Below, piece after piece: positions 8,387 through 16,721 of a stretch of DNA of 19,392 nucleotides (positions within the stretch are counted from its first letter, which is position 1; the number at the start of each line of letters is the position of its first letter). This DNA comes from UBA2450 sp045132035. Lineage in GTDB: Bacteria > Bacillota_I > Bacilli_A > RFN20 > CAG-826. Below the pieces are notes generated by a model that was given only the letters and a program-made list of their open reading frames with translations, did no database searches and was not told the origin of the DNA. A program made the position numbers and the translations under genes. Where the stretch lies: NCBI GenBank assembly GCA_045132035.1, contig JBGURM010000071.1:1-19392 (forward strand), given 5' to 3'.

Positions 8387-9754
8387 ATGTCAAAAATTCC
8401 ATTCGGTCCAACATATGATGAGATGTTGAACCCAAATCACCAATCCCCAGAAGTGAGAAAAGCAGCCCTTAAAGCTAAAGAAGAAAACGAATTAGATCCA
8501 ATTAATCTATTCAACATCACCTGGAAGAATGAAAACAATGAAGTCAACAAGATTGTTCTTCCGAAAGAATTAACTGGTGTTGAAGCAAACATCGTCGTTT
8601 TACTTGGTAAATATTTCCCAAGTGGAAGCCACAAAGTTGGTCCTGCTTATTCAACATTAATCGAAGGATGTGTCGATAAAGAAATCATCCCAGGCAAACA
8701 CACAATTTTAGGTCCAAGTACTGGCAACTTTGGTATTGGAGTCAGCTACATTACCAACTTAATGAAATATGATGCGATTGTCATTATGCCAGACAATATG
8801 TCCAAAGAGAGATATGAAAGAATCGCTAAATATGGCGCTAAACTTGATTTAACTCCAGGTAGTGAATCCGATGTCATTCTTACTCTTGAAAGAACATATG
8901 AATTAAAGAAAGACCCAAAAAATAGAACATTAGCGCAATTTGAATTATTACCAAACTACCGTTTCCATAGACATGTTACAGGTAATAGCTGTGTTGAAGC
9001 AGTTAAAGGAATTGGTAATGAAAGAGTTGCTTGTTTCTGTAGTGCTCCAGGAAGTGCTGGAACATTAGCAGCTGGTGATCAAATTAAAGCAGTATTCCCA
9101 GAATGTAAAATTGTCGCTCTTGAACCACATGAATGTTCAACCCTCACCAATGGTGGCCGTGGACAACATAGAATTGAAGGTATCGGAGATAAGATGTGTA
9201 CCTTAATTCATAACGTCTTAACTACCGATTTTATCACCCAAATCGTTGATGATGATTGTGTTAGAGGACTTGAAGTAATTCATGAAGGAACAGACGTCTT
9301 AGTGGAACACGGAATTGATCGTAAACTTGCAGAAAGTCTCACCAATTTGTTTGGTGTCTCTGGAATTTGTAATATTTTAGGCGCGATTAAAATGGCCAAA
9401 TATCTCAAACTCGGACCACAAGATAACGTCGTTACCATCGCTACTGATAGCTTTGATAGATACGATTCAGTTATCCAAAACTTAAAAGAAAGAGAACTCG
9501 AAGTTTCTCATAACGTTTTAGAGAGATGGTTCGAAGATGTCTTTATGGGTGCAGATACTTCTAGAGTCTTAGACACTCGTGGAGAAGAAGCAAAAGAAAA
9601 ACTCTTTGCTCAAAAAGAAAGAGATTGGTTACCATTTGGATACACCAAAGAATACCTCGACAGCATGAAAGTTATGTCCTTCTGGGACAATGAATATAAC
9701 AAGATTCATGAATATGATGAAAAGATTAAAGCAATGAGAGGTAAGGAAATCTAA
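8387..9754 (+). CDS. PLP-dependent fold-type II lyase/synthase (cysteine-synthase superfamily)
   Basis: This second fold-type II PLP protein is 455 aa long. YFPSGSHKVGPAYS (76-89) carries the likely Schiff-base Lys K83. The preceding His recalls the tryptophan-synthase-beta AHK motif and not the SxKDR of cysteine synthase. GPSTGNFGIG (109-118) is the substrate loop, APGSAGTLAAG (220-230) the PLP-phosphate loop, and EGIGDKM (264-270) resembles the EGIG motif of cysteine synthases. A tail of about 90 residues after the fold (from 365) is charged and has no recognised motif. AAAAGGAG (8368-8375) precedes the ATG by 11 nt, and the gap to the previous gene is 3 nt. Proteins of this type, loosely named PLP-dependent protein subunit beta, occur with YgeY and YgeW in Firmicutes. 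The reaction is not known to me. An ammonia-lyase or carbon-nitrogen-lyase role is the best contextual guess. Confidence 0.72.
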   Translation: MSKIPFGPTYDEMLNPNHQSPEVRKAALKAKEENELDPINLFNITWKNENNEVNKIVLPKELTGVEANIVVLLGKYFPSGSHKVGPAYSTLIEGCVDKEIIPGKHTILGPSTGNFGIGVSYITNLMKYDAIVIMPDNMSKERYERIAKYGAKLDLTPGSESDVILTLERTYELKKDPKNRTLAQFELLPNYRFHRHVTGNSCVEAVKGIGNERVACFCSAPGSAGTLAAGDQIKAVFPECKIVALEPHECSTLTNGGRGQHRIEGIGDKMCTLIHNVLTTDFITQIVDDDCVRGLEVIHEGTDVLVEHGIDRKLAESLTNLFGVSGICNILGAIKMAKYLKLGPQDNVVTIATDSFDRYDSVIQNLKERELEVSHNVLERWFEDVFMGADTSRVLDTRGEEAKEKLFAQKERDWLPFGYTKEYLDSMKVMSFWDNEYNKIHEYDEKIKAMRGKEI

Positions 9755-9755
9755 T

Positions 9756-10970
9756 ATGAAGGTACCATTTGAACAAGTATTAGAAAAAGCTCAGTCTTAT
9801 AAGGCTGATATGACTAAATTCCTTAGAGATATGGTGGCAATCCCATCAGAATCTTGTCAGGAAAAAGAGGTCGTTCTCCGTATCAAACAAGAAATGGAAA
9901 AAGTTGGATTCGATAAGATTGTCATCGATCCAATGGGAAACATTTTAGGCTATATCGGACACGGCAAACACCTCATCGGTATGGACGCACACATTGACAC
10001 AGTCGGTATCGGTGAAATCAAAAACTGGACATTTGATCCATATAAAGGTTTCGAAGATGATGTCCATATTGGTGGTAGAGGAACAAGTGACCAAGAAGGT
10101 GGTATGGCCGCGATGGTTTACGCTGCAAAAATCATCAAAGATTTACATTTAGAAGATGATTATACCTTAGTCATTACTGGCACAGTTCAAGAAGAAGACT
10201 GTGATGGACTTTGCTGGCAATATATCATTGAAGAAGACAAAGTCAGACCAGAATTTGTTGTTTCAACAGAACCAACAAGCTGCAGAATCTATCGCGGACA
10301 TAGAGGAAGAATGGAAATTAAAGTCTCTGTTAGAGGCATTTCCTGCCACGGTTCCGCTCCTGAAAGAGGAGATAACGCTATTTATAAGATGGCTCCAATC
10401 ATTGAACAAGTTAAAGAACTCAATGAAAAAGGCTTAGCGTATGACCCATTCTTAGGAAAAGGAACAGTCACTATTAGTGAAATCTTCCATAAATCACCAT
10501 CTAGATGCGCTGTTGCGGATGGCTGCTGGATTTCCTTAGATAGAAGATTAACTGTTGGAGAAAACGATAAGACTTCAATTGCTGAAATTGAAGCTCTTCC
10601 AGGAGTTAAAGCTGCTAATGCGAAAGTTGAAATGTATCGTTATGAAAGAGCGAGCTACACTGGACTTCTTTATCCAACTGAATGCTATTTCCCAACATGG
10701 GTTATTCCAGAAGAAAGTGTCTTCGTTCAATCAATGAAACAAGGATATCAAGGATTATTCAATAAAGATCCTATCATTGATAAATGGACATTTTCCACTA
10801 ATGGTGTTTCCATTATGGGAAGATATGGCATTCCTTGTATCGGATTTGGTCCTGGTGATGAAAAAGAAGCACACGCACCAAATGAAAAGACAAGAAAAGA
10901 AGACCTTGTTATCTGTGCTGCAATGTACGCAGTACTTCCAGGTCTCTATTTAGAGAATTTAAAGAAATAA
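9756..10970 (+). CDS. ygeY: YgeY-family M20 metallohydrolase
   Basis: This is a di-zinc amidohydrolase of the M20 (ArgE/DapE/CPG2) family, in the selenium-metabolism-linked YgeY subgroup. The metal site is visible as MDAHIDTV (H79, D81), RGTSDQEGG (bridging D112), TVQEED (catalytic E146, metal E147), STEPT (E172) and EAHAPNE (H373). The dimerisation (lid) domain includes HGSAPERG (198-205). The length of 404 aa matches E. coli YgeY. The start is one base after the previous stop, with GGTAAGGAAA upstream. In the pathway it would cleave an N-acyl, N-carbamoyl or amide bond of an opened ring product before or after YgeW acts. The family is very clear and the subgroup is supported by the adjacent ygeW. 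Confidence 0.9.
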   Translation: MKVPFEQVLEKAQSYKADMTKFLRDMVAIPSESCQEKEVVLRIKQEMEKVGFDKIVIDPMGNILGYIGHGKHLIGMDAHIDTVGIGEIKNWTFDPYKGFEDDVHIGGRGTSDQEGGMAAMVYAAKIIKDLHLEDDYTLVITGTVQEEDCDGLCWQYIIEEDKVRPEFVVSTEPTSCRIYRGHRGRMEIKVSVRGISCHGSAPERGDNAIYKMAPIIEQVKELNEKGLAYDPFLGKGTVTISEIFHKSPSRCAVADGCWISLDRRLTVGENDKTSIAEIEALPGVKAANAKVEMYRYERASYTGLLYPTECYFPTWVIPEESVFVQSMKQGYQGLFNKDPIIDKWTFSTNGVSIMGRYGIPCIGFGPGDEKEAHAPNEKTRKEDLVICAAMYAVLPGLYLENLKK

Positions 10971-10984
10971 TTAGGAGAAAGAAA

Positions 10985-11995
10985 ATGGAAAAAATTCAAC
11001 CAAGATTCGCGGGTAGACACTTAATTACCCTTGAAGATTTCACCAAAGAAGAAATCGACTACATGCTCAAATGCTCTAGAGATTTAAAAGACGCATTCTA
11101 TAGGAATGAACCAACAGATTGGTTAACAAACAAAACCGGATTCTTGATGTTCTTTGAACAATCAACCAGAACCAGAAACTCATTTGAAAGTGGTATGGCT
11201 CAACTTGGTGGACACGCGACATTCTTAGACACCTCAATGATGCAAATTGCTCATGGTGAAAGCGCAAAAGATACTGCTGTTATCCTTTCAAGCTTTGGTC
11301 ATATGATTGCGTGTAGATATTGTAACTGGGGTTTAGGAAACAAATACATTAGAGAAATGGCCAAATACTCCACAGTCCCAATCATCAACTTACAATGTGA
11401 CTTATATCACCCAATGCAAGCTTTAGCGGACTTAATGACTATTGAAGATGAATTTGGTCATACAGAACACTTAAAGGTTTCAGTTATTTGGGCAATGGCC
11501 ACAACACACAAGAAGCCAATCTCTGTTCCAGTTTCACAAGTTTTACTCTTCCCAAGATATGGTATTGATGTCACTCTCGCCTATCCGGAAGGATACGATT
11601 TGCCAGACTGGGTTATCGAAAAAGCACGCAAGAACGCGGCTGAACATGGTGGAAGCTTGACCATCACACACGATATGGATGCAGCGTATAGAGACGCAGA
11701 TGTCGTCTTCCCAAAGAACTGGGGAAGTTGGGTTACAAACCAATCAACCACAGTTGTTGACGACGCCTTATTAGCGTTAAAAGCATGGAAATGCACACCA
11801 GACAAGATGGCGTTAGCAAAACCACATTGTAGATATATGCACGCTCTTCCAGCTGACAGAGTCAACGAAGTTGTTGATGAAGTCATTGATGGACCACAAT
11901 CAGTTGTTTATCAAGAAGCTGAAAATAGAATCCACACTGCAAAAGCTGTTATGGCGTTATTTGTCCACGACAAACTTCCAAGTGATAGAAGATAA
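10985..11995 (+). CDS. ygeW: Knotted carbamoyltransferase (YgeW-like)
   Basis: This is a carbamoyltransferase of the aspartate/ornithine transcarbamoylase fold. The carbamoyl-phosphate site is EQSTRTRNSFESG (58-70, with STRTR at 60-64), followed by HPMQALADLMT (142-152) and HALPADR (286-292, the equivalent of HCLP in OTC). A segment KPISVPVSQVLL (177-188) lies where knotted members (acetylornithine/succinylornithine transcarbamoylases, YgeW) have their proline-rich loop. YgeW in E. coli is about 396 aa; this one is compact at 336 aa. AGGAG (10973-10977) lies 7 nt before the ATG. Working catabolically it would phosphorolyse a ureido compound to an amine plus carbamoyl phosphate, whose energy a carbamate kinase could harvest. 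No such kinase is in the window. It is the last gene of the operon, before a terminator. Confidence 0.85.
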   Translation: MEKIQPRFAGRHLITLEDFTKEEIDYMLKCSRDLKDAFYRNEPTDWLTNKTGFLMFFEQSTRTRNSFESGMAQLGGHATFLDTSMMQIAHGESAKDTAVILSSFGHMIACRYCNWGLGNKYIREMAKYSTVPIINLQCDLYHPMQALADLMTIEDEFGHTEHLKVSVIWAMATTHKKPISVPVSQVLLFPRYGIDVTLAYPEGYDLPDWVIEKARKNAAEHGGSLTITHDMDAAYRDADVVFPKNWGSWVTNQSTTVVDDALLALKAWKCTPDKMALAKPHCRYMHALPADRVNEVVDEVIDGPQSVVYQEAENRIHTAKAVMALFVHDKLPSDRR

Positions 11996-12016
11996 TTAAA
12001 TCAAATATATTTGAAG

Positions 12017-12043
12017 ACTACTGGGGAAACCCGGTAGTTTTTA
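12017..12043 (+). terminator. Intrinsic terminator of the purine-type operon
   Basis: ACTACTGGG (12017-12025) pairs with CCCGGTAGT (12030-12038), giving nine pairs with one G-T wobble around a GAAA loop. A run of T (12038-12042) and AT-rich sequence follow. It lies 21 nt after the ygeW stop and ends the ten-gene run. Confidence 0.88.
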
Positions 12044-12067
12044 ATTATTTAGAAAATAATAGAGTCA

Positions 12068-12098
12068 TTCTATACAAAAGAATTACTTTTGAATAGCA
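12068..12098. promoter_or_regulatory. 31-bp dyad, operator-like
   Basis: TTCTATACAAAAG (12068-12080) and CTTTTGAATAGCA (12086-12098) are inverted repeats around AATTA, 11 of 13 positions matching, with a perfect core CAAAAG-AATTA-CTTTTG. It is not followed by a T-run, so it does not look like a terminator. It overlaps the candidate -35 element of the next gene, which suits a repressor or activator site. The binding protein is unknown. Confidence 0.5.
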
Positions 12099-12117
12099 AA
12101 GTGGTATTCTTATTAAT
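12089..12117 (+). promoter_or_regulatory. Candidate promoter of the large surface protein
   Basis: A -35-like TTGAAT (12089-12094) is followed, after 16-17 nt, by an AT-rich -10-like TATTAAT (12111-12117). Initiation about seven bases further on would fall at or next to the ATG at 12124, giving little or no leader. No Shine-Dalgarno-like purine run is present before that ATG. Confidence 0.4.
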
Positions 12118-12123
12118 AGATTT

Positions 12124-15100
12124 ATGAGAAATAATGACGAGTATAACTCGATAGAAATCAAAAACGAATCAGGAAAAGGCTCTTTTGAGTATGGAACAGT
12201 TCAAAAAGCTGAATTTACTTCTTTTACTGATAACAAAAACAATCCAAATAGAGATGAATTAAACCCTTCAACGAATAGAAATAACGAAAACGTTAAAAAA
12301 GGATTTAGTCAAACTAACAATAACGACATAATTGATAAAGCTTTTAAACAACCAATGGGTGCTACAGAAACTACTGGCGCGACTAGTGAAGCCGCGGCAA
12401 GCGCAACAGGAGCAACAGTTACCTCTGCTAGTAGTGCTGCCGCCGCTAGTGGAACCGTCGCTGGAACTGTAGTGGCTGCTACAGTAGTTGCTGTTACAGC
12501 AATTGGTACAGGTGTAGGAATTACCGCTATTTCAAACAATAACGCATCAGTTAAATTCGATAATATCTATATCGGTGAGACCTTCATGTCTTACGCCTTA
12601 GAATTAAAAGATACAAACAACACAGAATTCCGTTTATATGTAGAAAGTGCCTCCTATTTAGCATATAACGTCCTTCAAGAAGGTCCAAATGAAGGCTTTT
12701 TTGAGATGCTTCAATCAAACCAAACATATCGAATTTATGTTAAAGAACAAACCGATAGTCAAAAGATAATTTATGACTCTACTTTCACCACTATGGCGGA
12801 AGGAGCGGCGAAACCAAGGTTTGATGGTGTCTTCTTCTCTGACTCTGCAAACTATTTAGATTATACATTTACGGTTACACTTAGCTATTTTGATGAAAAT
12901 GAGAATTTCTCTAACTTCATCTTATATATGTATGATTATGACAATCCAGATATGGCAAAATCGTTTGAATTACAAAAAACTACTGATCCTCAAACACTTT
13001 CTGGATTAAACGAAGATGGAGAAGTAGTGCTTGATGTTAGACATTCATCCTTTGGATATAGTCTTTCCTATGTTGAGGGTGAAGAAGAAAAGATGATTGA
13101 AAGTGAAGAAGTTATTTCCTTTAGTGATAGCACTCATTCAGTGTCTGAGGTTAGAGGAGCCACGATTAGTGATTCCGCAAATTACTTAGATTACACTTTT
13201 GGAGTGACTCTTGATGTTCAAGACGACTTTGATGTTATTAGTGATTTCAATTTAGTAATGGTCAATGTTCCAAAAACTGCGGATGACTTTGTCATGGAAG
13301 TTACCATTCCACTTTTAGATTCTTTAGATGAACAAATAATTAATTACTCCGAATATAATATGGAGACTCCAGAGTTTATTAGAAGCGAAACCTTCTCATT
13401 CACATTGAAGTGGGTAGAAGAAGGCGATATCAGATCGATGGACTTGGGAGAACATAAATTCACAGATAATAGTGGCATAATGCCAGAAATCAGTGGAGCC
13501 TATATCGCTAGTGAAGCAAACTTTATTGATTATACATTTGAAATTCAACTTGGATATGTTGATGAGTTAGATAAAATTTCAGCGTTCTATTTAGATTTAC
13601 AAGAACTTGAATCCAATAGTCCAACAGTTCCTAGTGGATTACATAAAGCTGGTGGAGGAAGCGGTTATTCTCAAAGAATTGAATTAATTAAAACCACTGA
13701 CCTTCAAATAGTGGATTTAGACCAAAATAGCGCGACTCCTGTCGATATTCGCACTAAAGCGATTAGTTTTACCTTAGTGTGGGTAGTTGATGAACAAGAA
13801 TATACAGAAGATTTAGGAAGCAAACAATTTACTGATAATAGTGGAACAGTTCCTGAAGTTACAGGAGCGACTTTTGGCACTGCAAACTTCCTTGATTTGA
13901 CATTTGAAATTACTCTCCAATATGTCGACGTTTTAAATCAAATTACTAGCTTTATTTTGGAGATGAATGATTATGGTTATATCGTAGAAATTCCTCTTGC
14001 TATCACAACCGAAACTCAAACTGTTAATTACCCGAATTATGCGAGTGAAAATCCAGAGGACTTAAGAACCTCAACATTCACGTCCACTCTTAAATATACG
14101 TATAAAGGTCAACAAGAATATTTGACTATTGATCTTGGTGAACATCAATTTGTTGACGAAGAAGGACGTCCATCGACTTTTGAAATTAATGGTGTGGATG
14201 TTTCAAGCCAAGCAAACTTCACCGATTATACATTTACAGTCACTCTTGATTACAATGACCCTTATAGTGAAATCGACCCTGATAGATGTTCAATTTATTT
14301 AGGAAATCATAGTTTCCCACTTGAATTAACAGCTGAACCTCAAATTATTTCCGCAAAAGATGAAGATGGACCAATCTTTAATTTAACAAGCGGAGATGGA
14401 TATGATTGGCTTTTCACTTGTTTTGATAAAGAAGGCAATTTGTCACAAATGCAAAGCCAGTCACAAGTGGTCTTCACTGATGAAGATTATGAACCTTATT
14501 TCTATGGAGTGGAGGTTGATGAATTCGCTAACTTCGCGACAAGTGAATTCTATGTGACTTTAGATTACACTGATGTCTTTAATACATTCTCCAACTTTAG
14601 AATTACCTTTACACAAGAAGATCCTACTAGTGGAGGAATGGAATCCACAGTCATTTTAGAGAACACAACTAAAAAACAAACAATCTTAGCAAGTGAAAAT
14701 AACATCGATATTACTAGTGGTGGTTCATATAATTGGGAATTACTTTATGATACTTCAAGTCAAAGTGATGTTGTTGGTGGTTCTGGAACAGTTAGTTTCC
14801 AAAACAAATATGAAAGTAACTTTAACGCTTTAATTACAAATAATTACTATGTAACTCATGGTAGTAGTCAATACACTGTCGATTATATTTTGCCTCTTAG
14901 ACTTGATTACGATAATCGAGGTGGTAACTATCATGGCTTATATCTCAGCATTGATGGAGAAGAATTTGAACTTCAAGAGACAACAAGTTGGCAATATGTT
15001 GATATCACTCAAATTAGAGATAAGGTTGACACTCAAGTTGCTATCCAAGTGAACACTGATTATTACGATTACGCAACCTCTACTACAGAAAGAGTCAATT

Positions 15101-15486
15101 TATATTCTGAGACCGTGACTCTTGTGCTTCATGAAGATCCTGAAGTTTATGGGGCCACTATGGGAGAAACAAGTATTCCATATAGTCAGCCTGCAATTAA
15201 TCTATCGCTTTTAGTCTATGACTATTCGATGGATACATTTGACAATTATCAATTAATTGTAAAGACAAGTGACAATACTGAATATTCTTTCGATATTTCT
15301 ACTCAAGGATACTCTTCCTTAATGGGAGCAGAAGTTAGTGTAGATATATCTAATGAATCGGAATTAGTGACTTATTTACAAAATGGTGGAGCGGTAACTA
15401 TCTACTTAGGTTATCGAACTGTTTCAACTCAAGATACTTCAAGAGTGACAGTTCAAGAAAATGTTGTTTTTGATTTCTATGCATAA
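12124..15486 (+). CDS. Large membrane-anchored protein with tandem beta-rich repeat domains
   Basis: This is an unrecognised 1120-aa protein. Residues 1-78 are polar, Asn-rich and lack a signal peptide. Residues 79-110 are a low-complexity Ala/Thr/Ser/Gly linker. Residues about 109-137 (GTVAGTVVAATVVAVTAIG and beyond) form one membrane segment. The remainder is acidic and beta-rich. Residues about 142-224 resemble a fibronectin-type domain. Repeats with the hallmark ANY/FxDYTFxVTLxY then start at about residues 239, 349, 462, 584, 694 and 799, with divergent copies near 865 and 1010. Many copies end in a TDNSG-like linker. There is no LPxTG motif or C-terminal anchor, so it is probably a type II (N-in) membrane protein with a long extracellular stalk; the reverse topology cannot be excluded. 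The next gene, an MscS channel, is 28 nt downstream without a terminator between. An adhesin or wall-spanning structural role is an inference. Confidence 0.75.
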   Translation: MRNNDEYNSIEIKNESGKGSFEYGTVQKAEFTSFTDNKNNPNRDELNPSTNRNNENVKKGFSQTNNNDIIDKAFKQPMGATETTGATSEAAASATGATVTSASSAAAASGTVAGTVVAATVVAVTAIGTGVGITAISNNNASVKFDNIYIGETFMSYALELKDTNNTEFRLYVESASYLAYNVLQEGPNEGFFEMLQSNQTYRIYVKEQTDSQKIIYDSTFTTMAEGAAKPRFDGVFFSDSANYLDYTFTVTLSYFDENENFSNFILYMYDYDNPDMAKSFELQKTTDPQTLSGLNEDGEVVLDVRHSSFGYSLSYVEGEEEKMIESEEVISFSDSTHSVSEVRGATISDSANYLDYTFGVTLDVQDDFDVISDFNLVMVNVPKTADDFVMEVTIPLLDSLDEQIINYSEYNMETPEFIRSETFSFTLKWVEEGDIRSMDLGEHKFTDNSGIMPEISGAYIASEANFIDYTFEIQLGYVDELDKISAFYLDLQELESNSPTVPSGLHKAGGGSGYSQRIELIKTTDLQIVDLDQNSATPVDIRTKAISFTLVWVVDEQEYTEDLGSKQFTDNSGTVPEVTGATFGTANFLDLTFEITLQYVDVLNQITSFILEMNDYGYIVEIPLAITTETQTVNYPNYASENPEDLRTSTFTSTLKYTYKGQQEYLTIDLGEHQFVDEEGRPSTFEINGVDVSSQANFTDYTFTVTLDYNDPYSEIDPDRCSIYLGNHSFPLELTAEPQIISAKDEDGPIFNLTSGDGYDWLFTCFDKEGNLSQMQSQSQVVFTDEDYEPYFYGVEVDEFANFATSEFYVTLDYTDVFNTFSNFRITFTQEDPTSGGMESTVILENTTKKQTILASENNIDITSGGSYNWELLYDTSSQSDVVGGSGTVSFQNKYESNFNALITNNYYVTHGSSQYTVDYILPLRLDYDNRGGNYHGLYLSIDGEEFELQETTSWQYVDITQIRDKVDTQVAIQVNTDYYDYATSTTERVNLYSETVTLVLHEDPEVYGATMGETSIPYSQPAINLSLLVYDYSMDTFDNYQLIVKTSDNTEYSFDISTQGYSSLMGAEVSVDISNESELVTYLQNGGAVTIYLGYRTVSTQDTSRVTVQENVVFDFYA
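12838..14850 (+). repeat. Six diverged tandem domain repeats inside the large surface protein
   Basis: The hallmark blocks begin at 12838, 13168, 13507, 13873, 14203 and 14518, a period of roughly 105-122 codons. Each block opens with SxANF/Y-x-D-Y-T-F, carries an acidic middle and returns to a beta-strand pair such as FSFTLKWV or ISFTLVWV. The copies have diverged at DNA level, so the array is old and not a recent slippage product. Confidence 0.75.
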
Positions 15487-15514
15487 AATTAGTTTTTAAG
15501 GAGGTTTTAGAGCT

Positions 15515-16597
15515 ATGGAAAAGAAAAAGAGAAACAGAATATTACTGTTGGTGGGATTAGGAGTATTAGTGGTGATATCCATTATTGGCTTCATTTTCTC
15601 AAAAGAAATCTTTGGTTGGAGCGAACTAGTGGATGATGGTACTGGCACTGGTACATATATCACTGTCTGGCATGGTTTCTTTAGAGAAACAGATATTGGC
15701 ACTGATAACGAGATCGCTACCTACTTATTTAGGAATGCGATTCCAAATTTAGTGAAGACTATTCAAATTATTACAATTGCGATTTTATTGGCAATCTTAC
15801 TTCACTATCTAGCAAAGATTACCTTCCACTCAAGAAAAGGTATTACCATTTCTAAATTAATCGTTAACTTCTTAAAATGGGTTATCGCTATTGCAACAGT
15901 GTTCTTAATTATGGGTGCCTGGGGCGCAAATACGACAATGATGCTCGCTAGCGCTGGTGTTGTCACTCTTATTATTGGTCTTGGTTCACAAGCCCTTGTC
16001 GCTGACATTTTAGCGGGGATCTTTATTGTTTTCGAAGGAGATTTCCAAGTTGGCGATATCGTTGTTATTGATGGTTGGAGAGGTGAAGTTCAATCAATTG
16101 GTATTAGAACCACTAAATTAATTGACGCTGGATACAACGTGAAGATTGTTAATAACAGTGAAATTAAAACCATTATTAACCAAACAAAAGAATTATCTAT
16201 CGCGAAATGTTATGTGGCGATTGGATATGAAACAAGAATTGAAAATGTTGAAGCTATCATCGCTGATAACATTGATAAATTAAAAGAAAAGATTCCTGGA
16301 ATTGTTGAAGGACCATTCTACAAAGGTGTCTCAGAACTTGCAGAAAGTTCAGTGAATTTGTTATTTGTCGCTAAATGTAATGAAAATGATATCTATCAAG
16401 TTCAAAGAGATTTGAATAGAGAAATTAAGATTATGTTTGATGACAATGATATCAACATTCCATTCAATCAAATCGTTGTTCATATGGGTGAAGACGATAA
16501 ACCAAAAGACACAGTTACTAAGAAAGTTGAAAGAAAAGCTCAAGAATTTACTGAAGAGCAAAAAGAACTTTCTAAAGACATTGAAATTAAAAAGTAA
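15515..16597 (+). CDS. mscS: MscS-family mechanosensitive ion channel
   Basis: This is a small-conductance mechanosensitive channel of 360 aa. Membrane segments lie at about 9-28, 76-101 and 114-136, plus the pore-lining helix at about 141-173, which contains the conserved ASAGVVTLIIGLGSQALVAD (145-164). The MscS beta-domain motif FQVGDIVVIDGWRGEVQSIG runs from 177 to 196, and the alpha/beta vestibule follows. The tail (325-360) is Lys/Glu-rich. A strong AAGGAGG (15498-15504) lies 10 nt before the ATG. It probably shares a transcript with the repeat protein upstream. A loop of about 45 residues between the first two membrane segments (30-75) is longer than in E. coli MscS, with a Gly/Thr-rich DGTGTGT stretch, and would face outside. 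It releases osmolytes under hypo-osmotic shock. Confidence 0.9.
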   Translation: MEKKKRNRILLLVGLGVLVVISIIGFIFSKEIFGWSELVDDGTGTGTYITVWHGFFRETDIGTDNEIATYLFRNAIPNLVKTIQIITIAILLAILLHYLAKITFHSRKGITISKLIVNFLKWVIAIATVFLIMGAWGANTTMMLASAGVVTLIIGLGSQALVADILAGIFIVFEGDFQVGDIVVIDGWRGEVQSIGIRTTKLIDAGYNVKIVNNSEIKTIINQTKELSIAKCYVAIGYETRIENVEAIIADNIDKLKEKIPGIVEGPFYKGVSELAESSVNLLFVAKCNENDIYQVQRDLNREIKIMFDDNDINIPFNQIVVHMGEDDKPKDTVTKKVERKAQEFTEEQKELSKDIEIKK

Positions 16598-16619
16598 TAA
16601 AACCTCTTATATAAATATT

Positions 16620-16647
16620 AGGAGTCATTTAATAGTGGCTCCTTTTA
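16620..16647 (+). terminator. Intrinsic terminator after mscS
   Basis: AGGAGTCA (16620-16627) pairs with TGGCTCCT (16636-16643), giving eight pairs with one G-T wobble around an eight-base loop, then a short T-run. It lies 22 nt after the mscS stop. Confidence 0.85.
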
Positions 16648-16663
16648 AATTGTTTGTTCCTTA

Positions 16664-16698
16664 TTTACAATGTAAACCAAACGATATACAATGTAAAC
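16664..16698 (+). promoter_or_regulatory. Antitoxin promoter overlapped by two palindromic operators
   Basis: TTTACA (16664-16669) and TACAAT (16687-16692), 17 nt apart, form a good -35/-10 pair. Each box lies inside a copy of the 12-mer TACAATGTAAAC (16666-16677 and 16687-16698), repeated with a 21-bp centre-to-centre distance, two helical turns. The first copy is a perfect palindrome TTTACA-A-TGTAAA and the second keeps TACA-A-TGTA. This is the expected geometry for autorepression by the ribbon-helix-helix antitoxin encoded next. Confidence 0.72.
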
Positions 16699-16721
16699 GA
16701 ATTTGAAAATGGAGGTATACT

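Noticed and set aside
11581..11886. Minus-strand open frame of 101 codons under ygeW
   Set aside because: It is a shadow of the strongly conserved ygeW frame, with no ribosome site and no recognisable domain. The same holds for the other antisense frames in this window.
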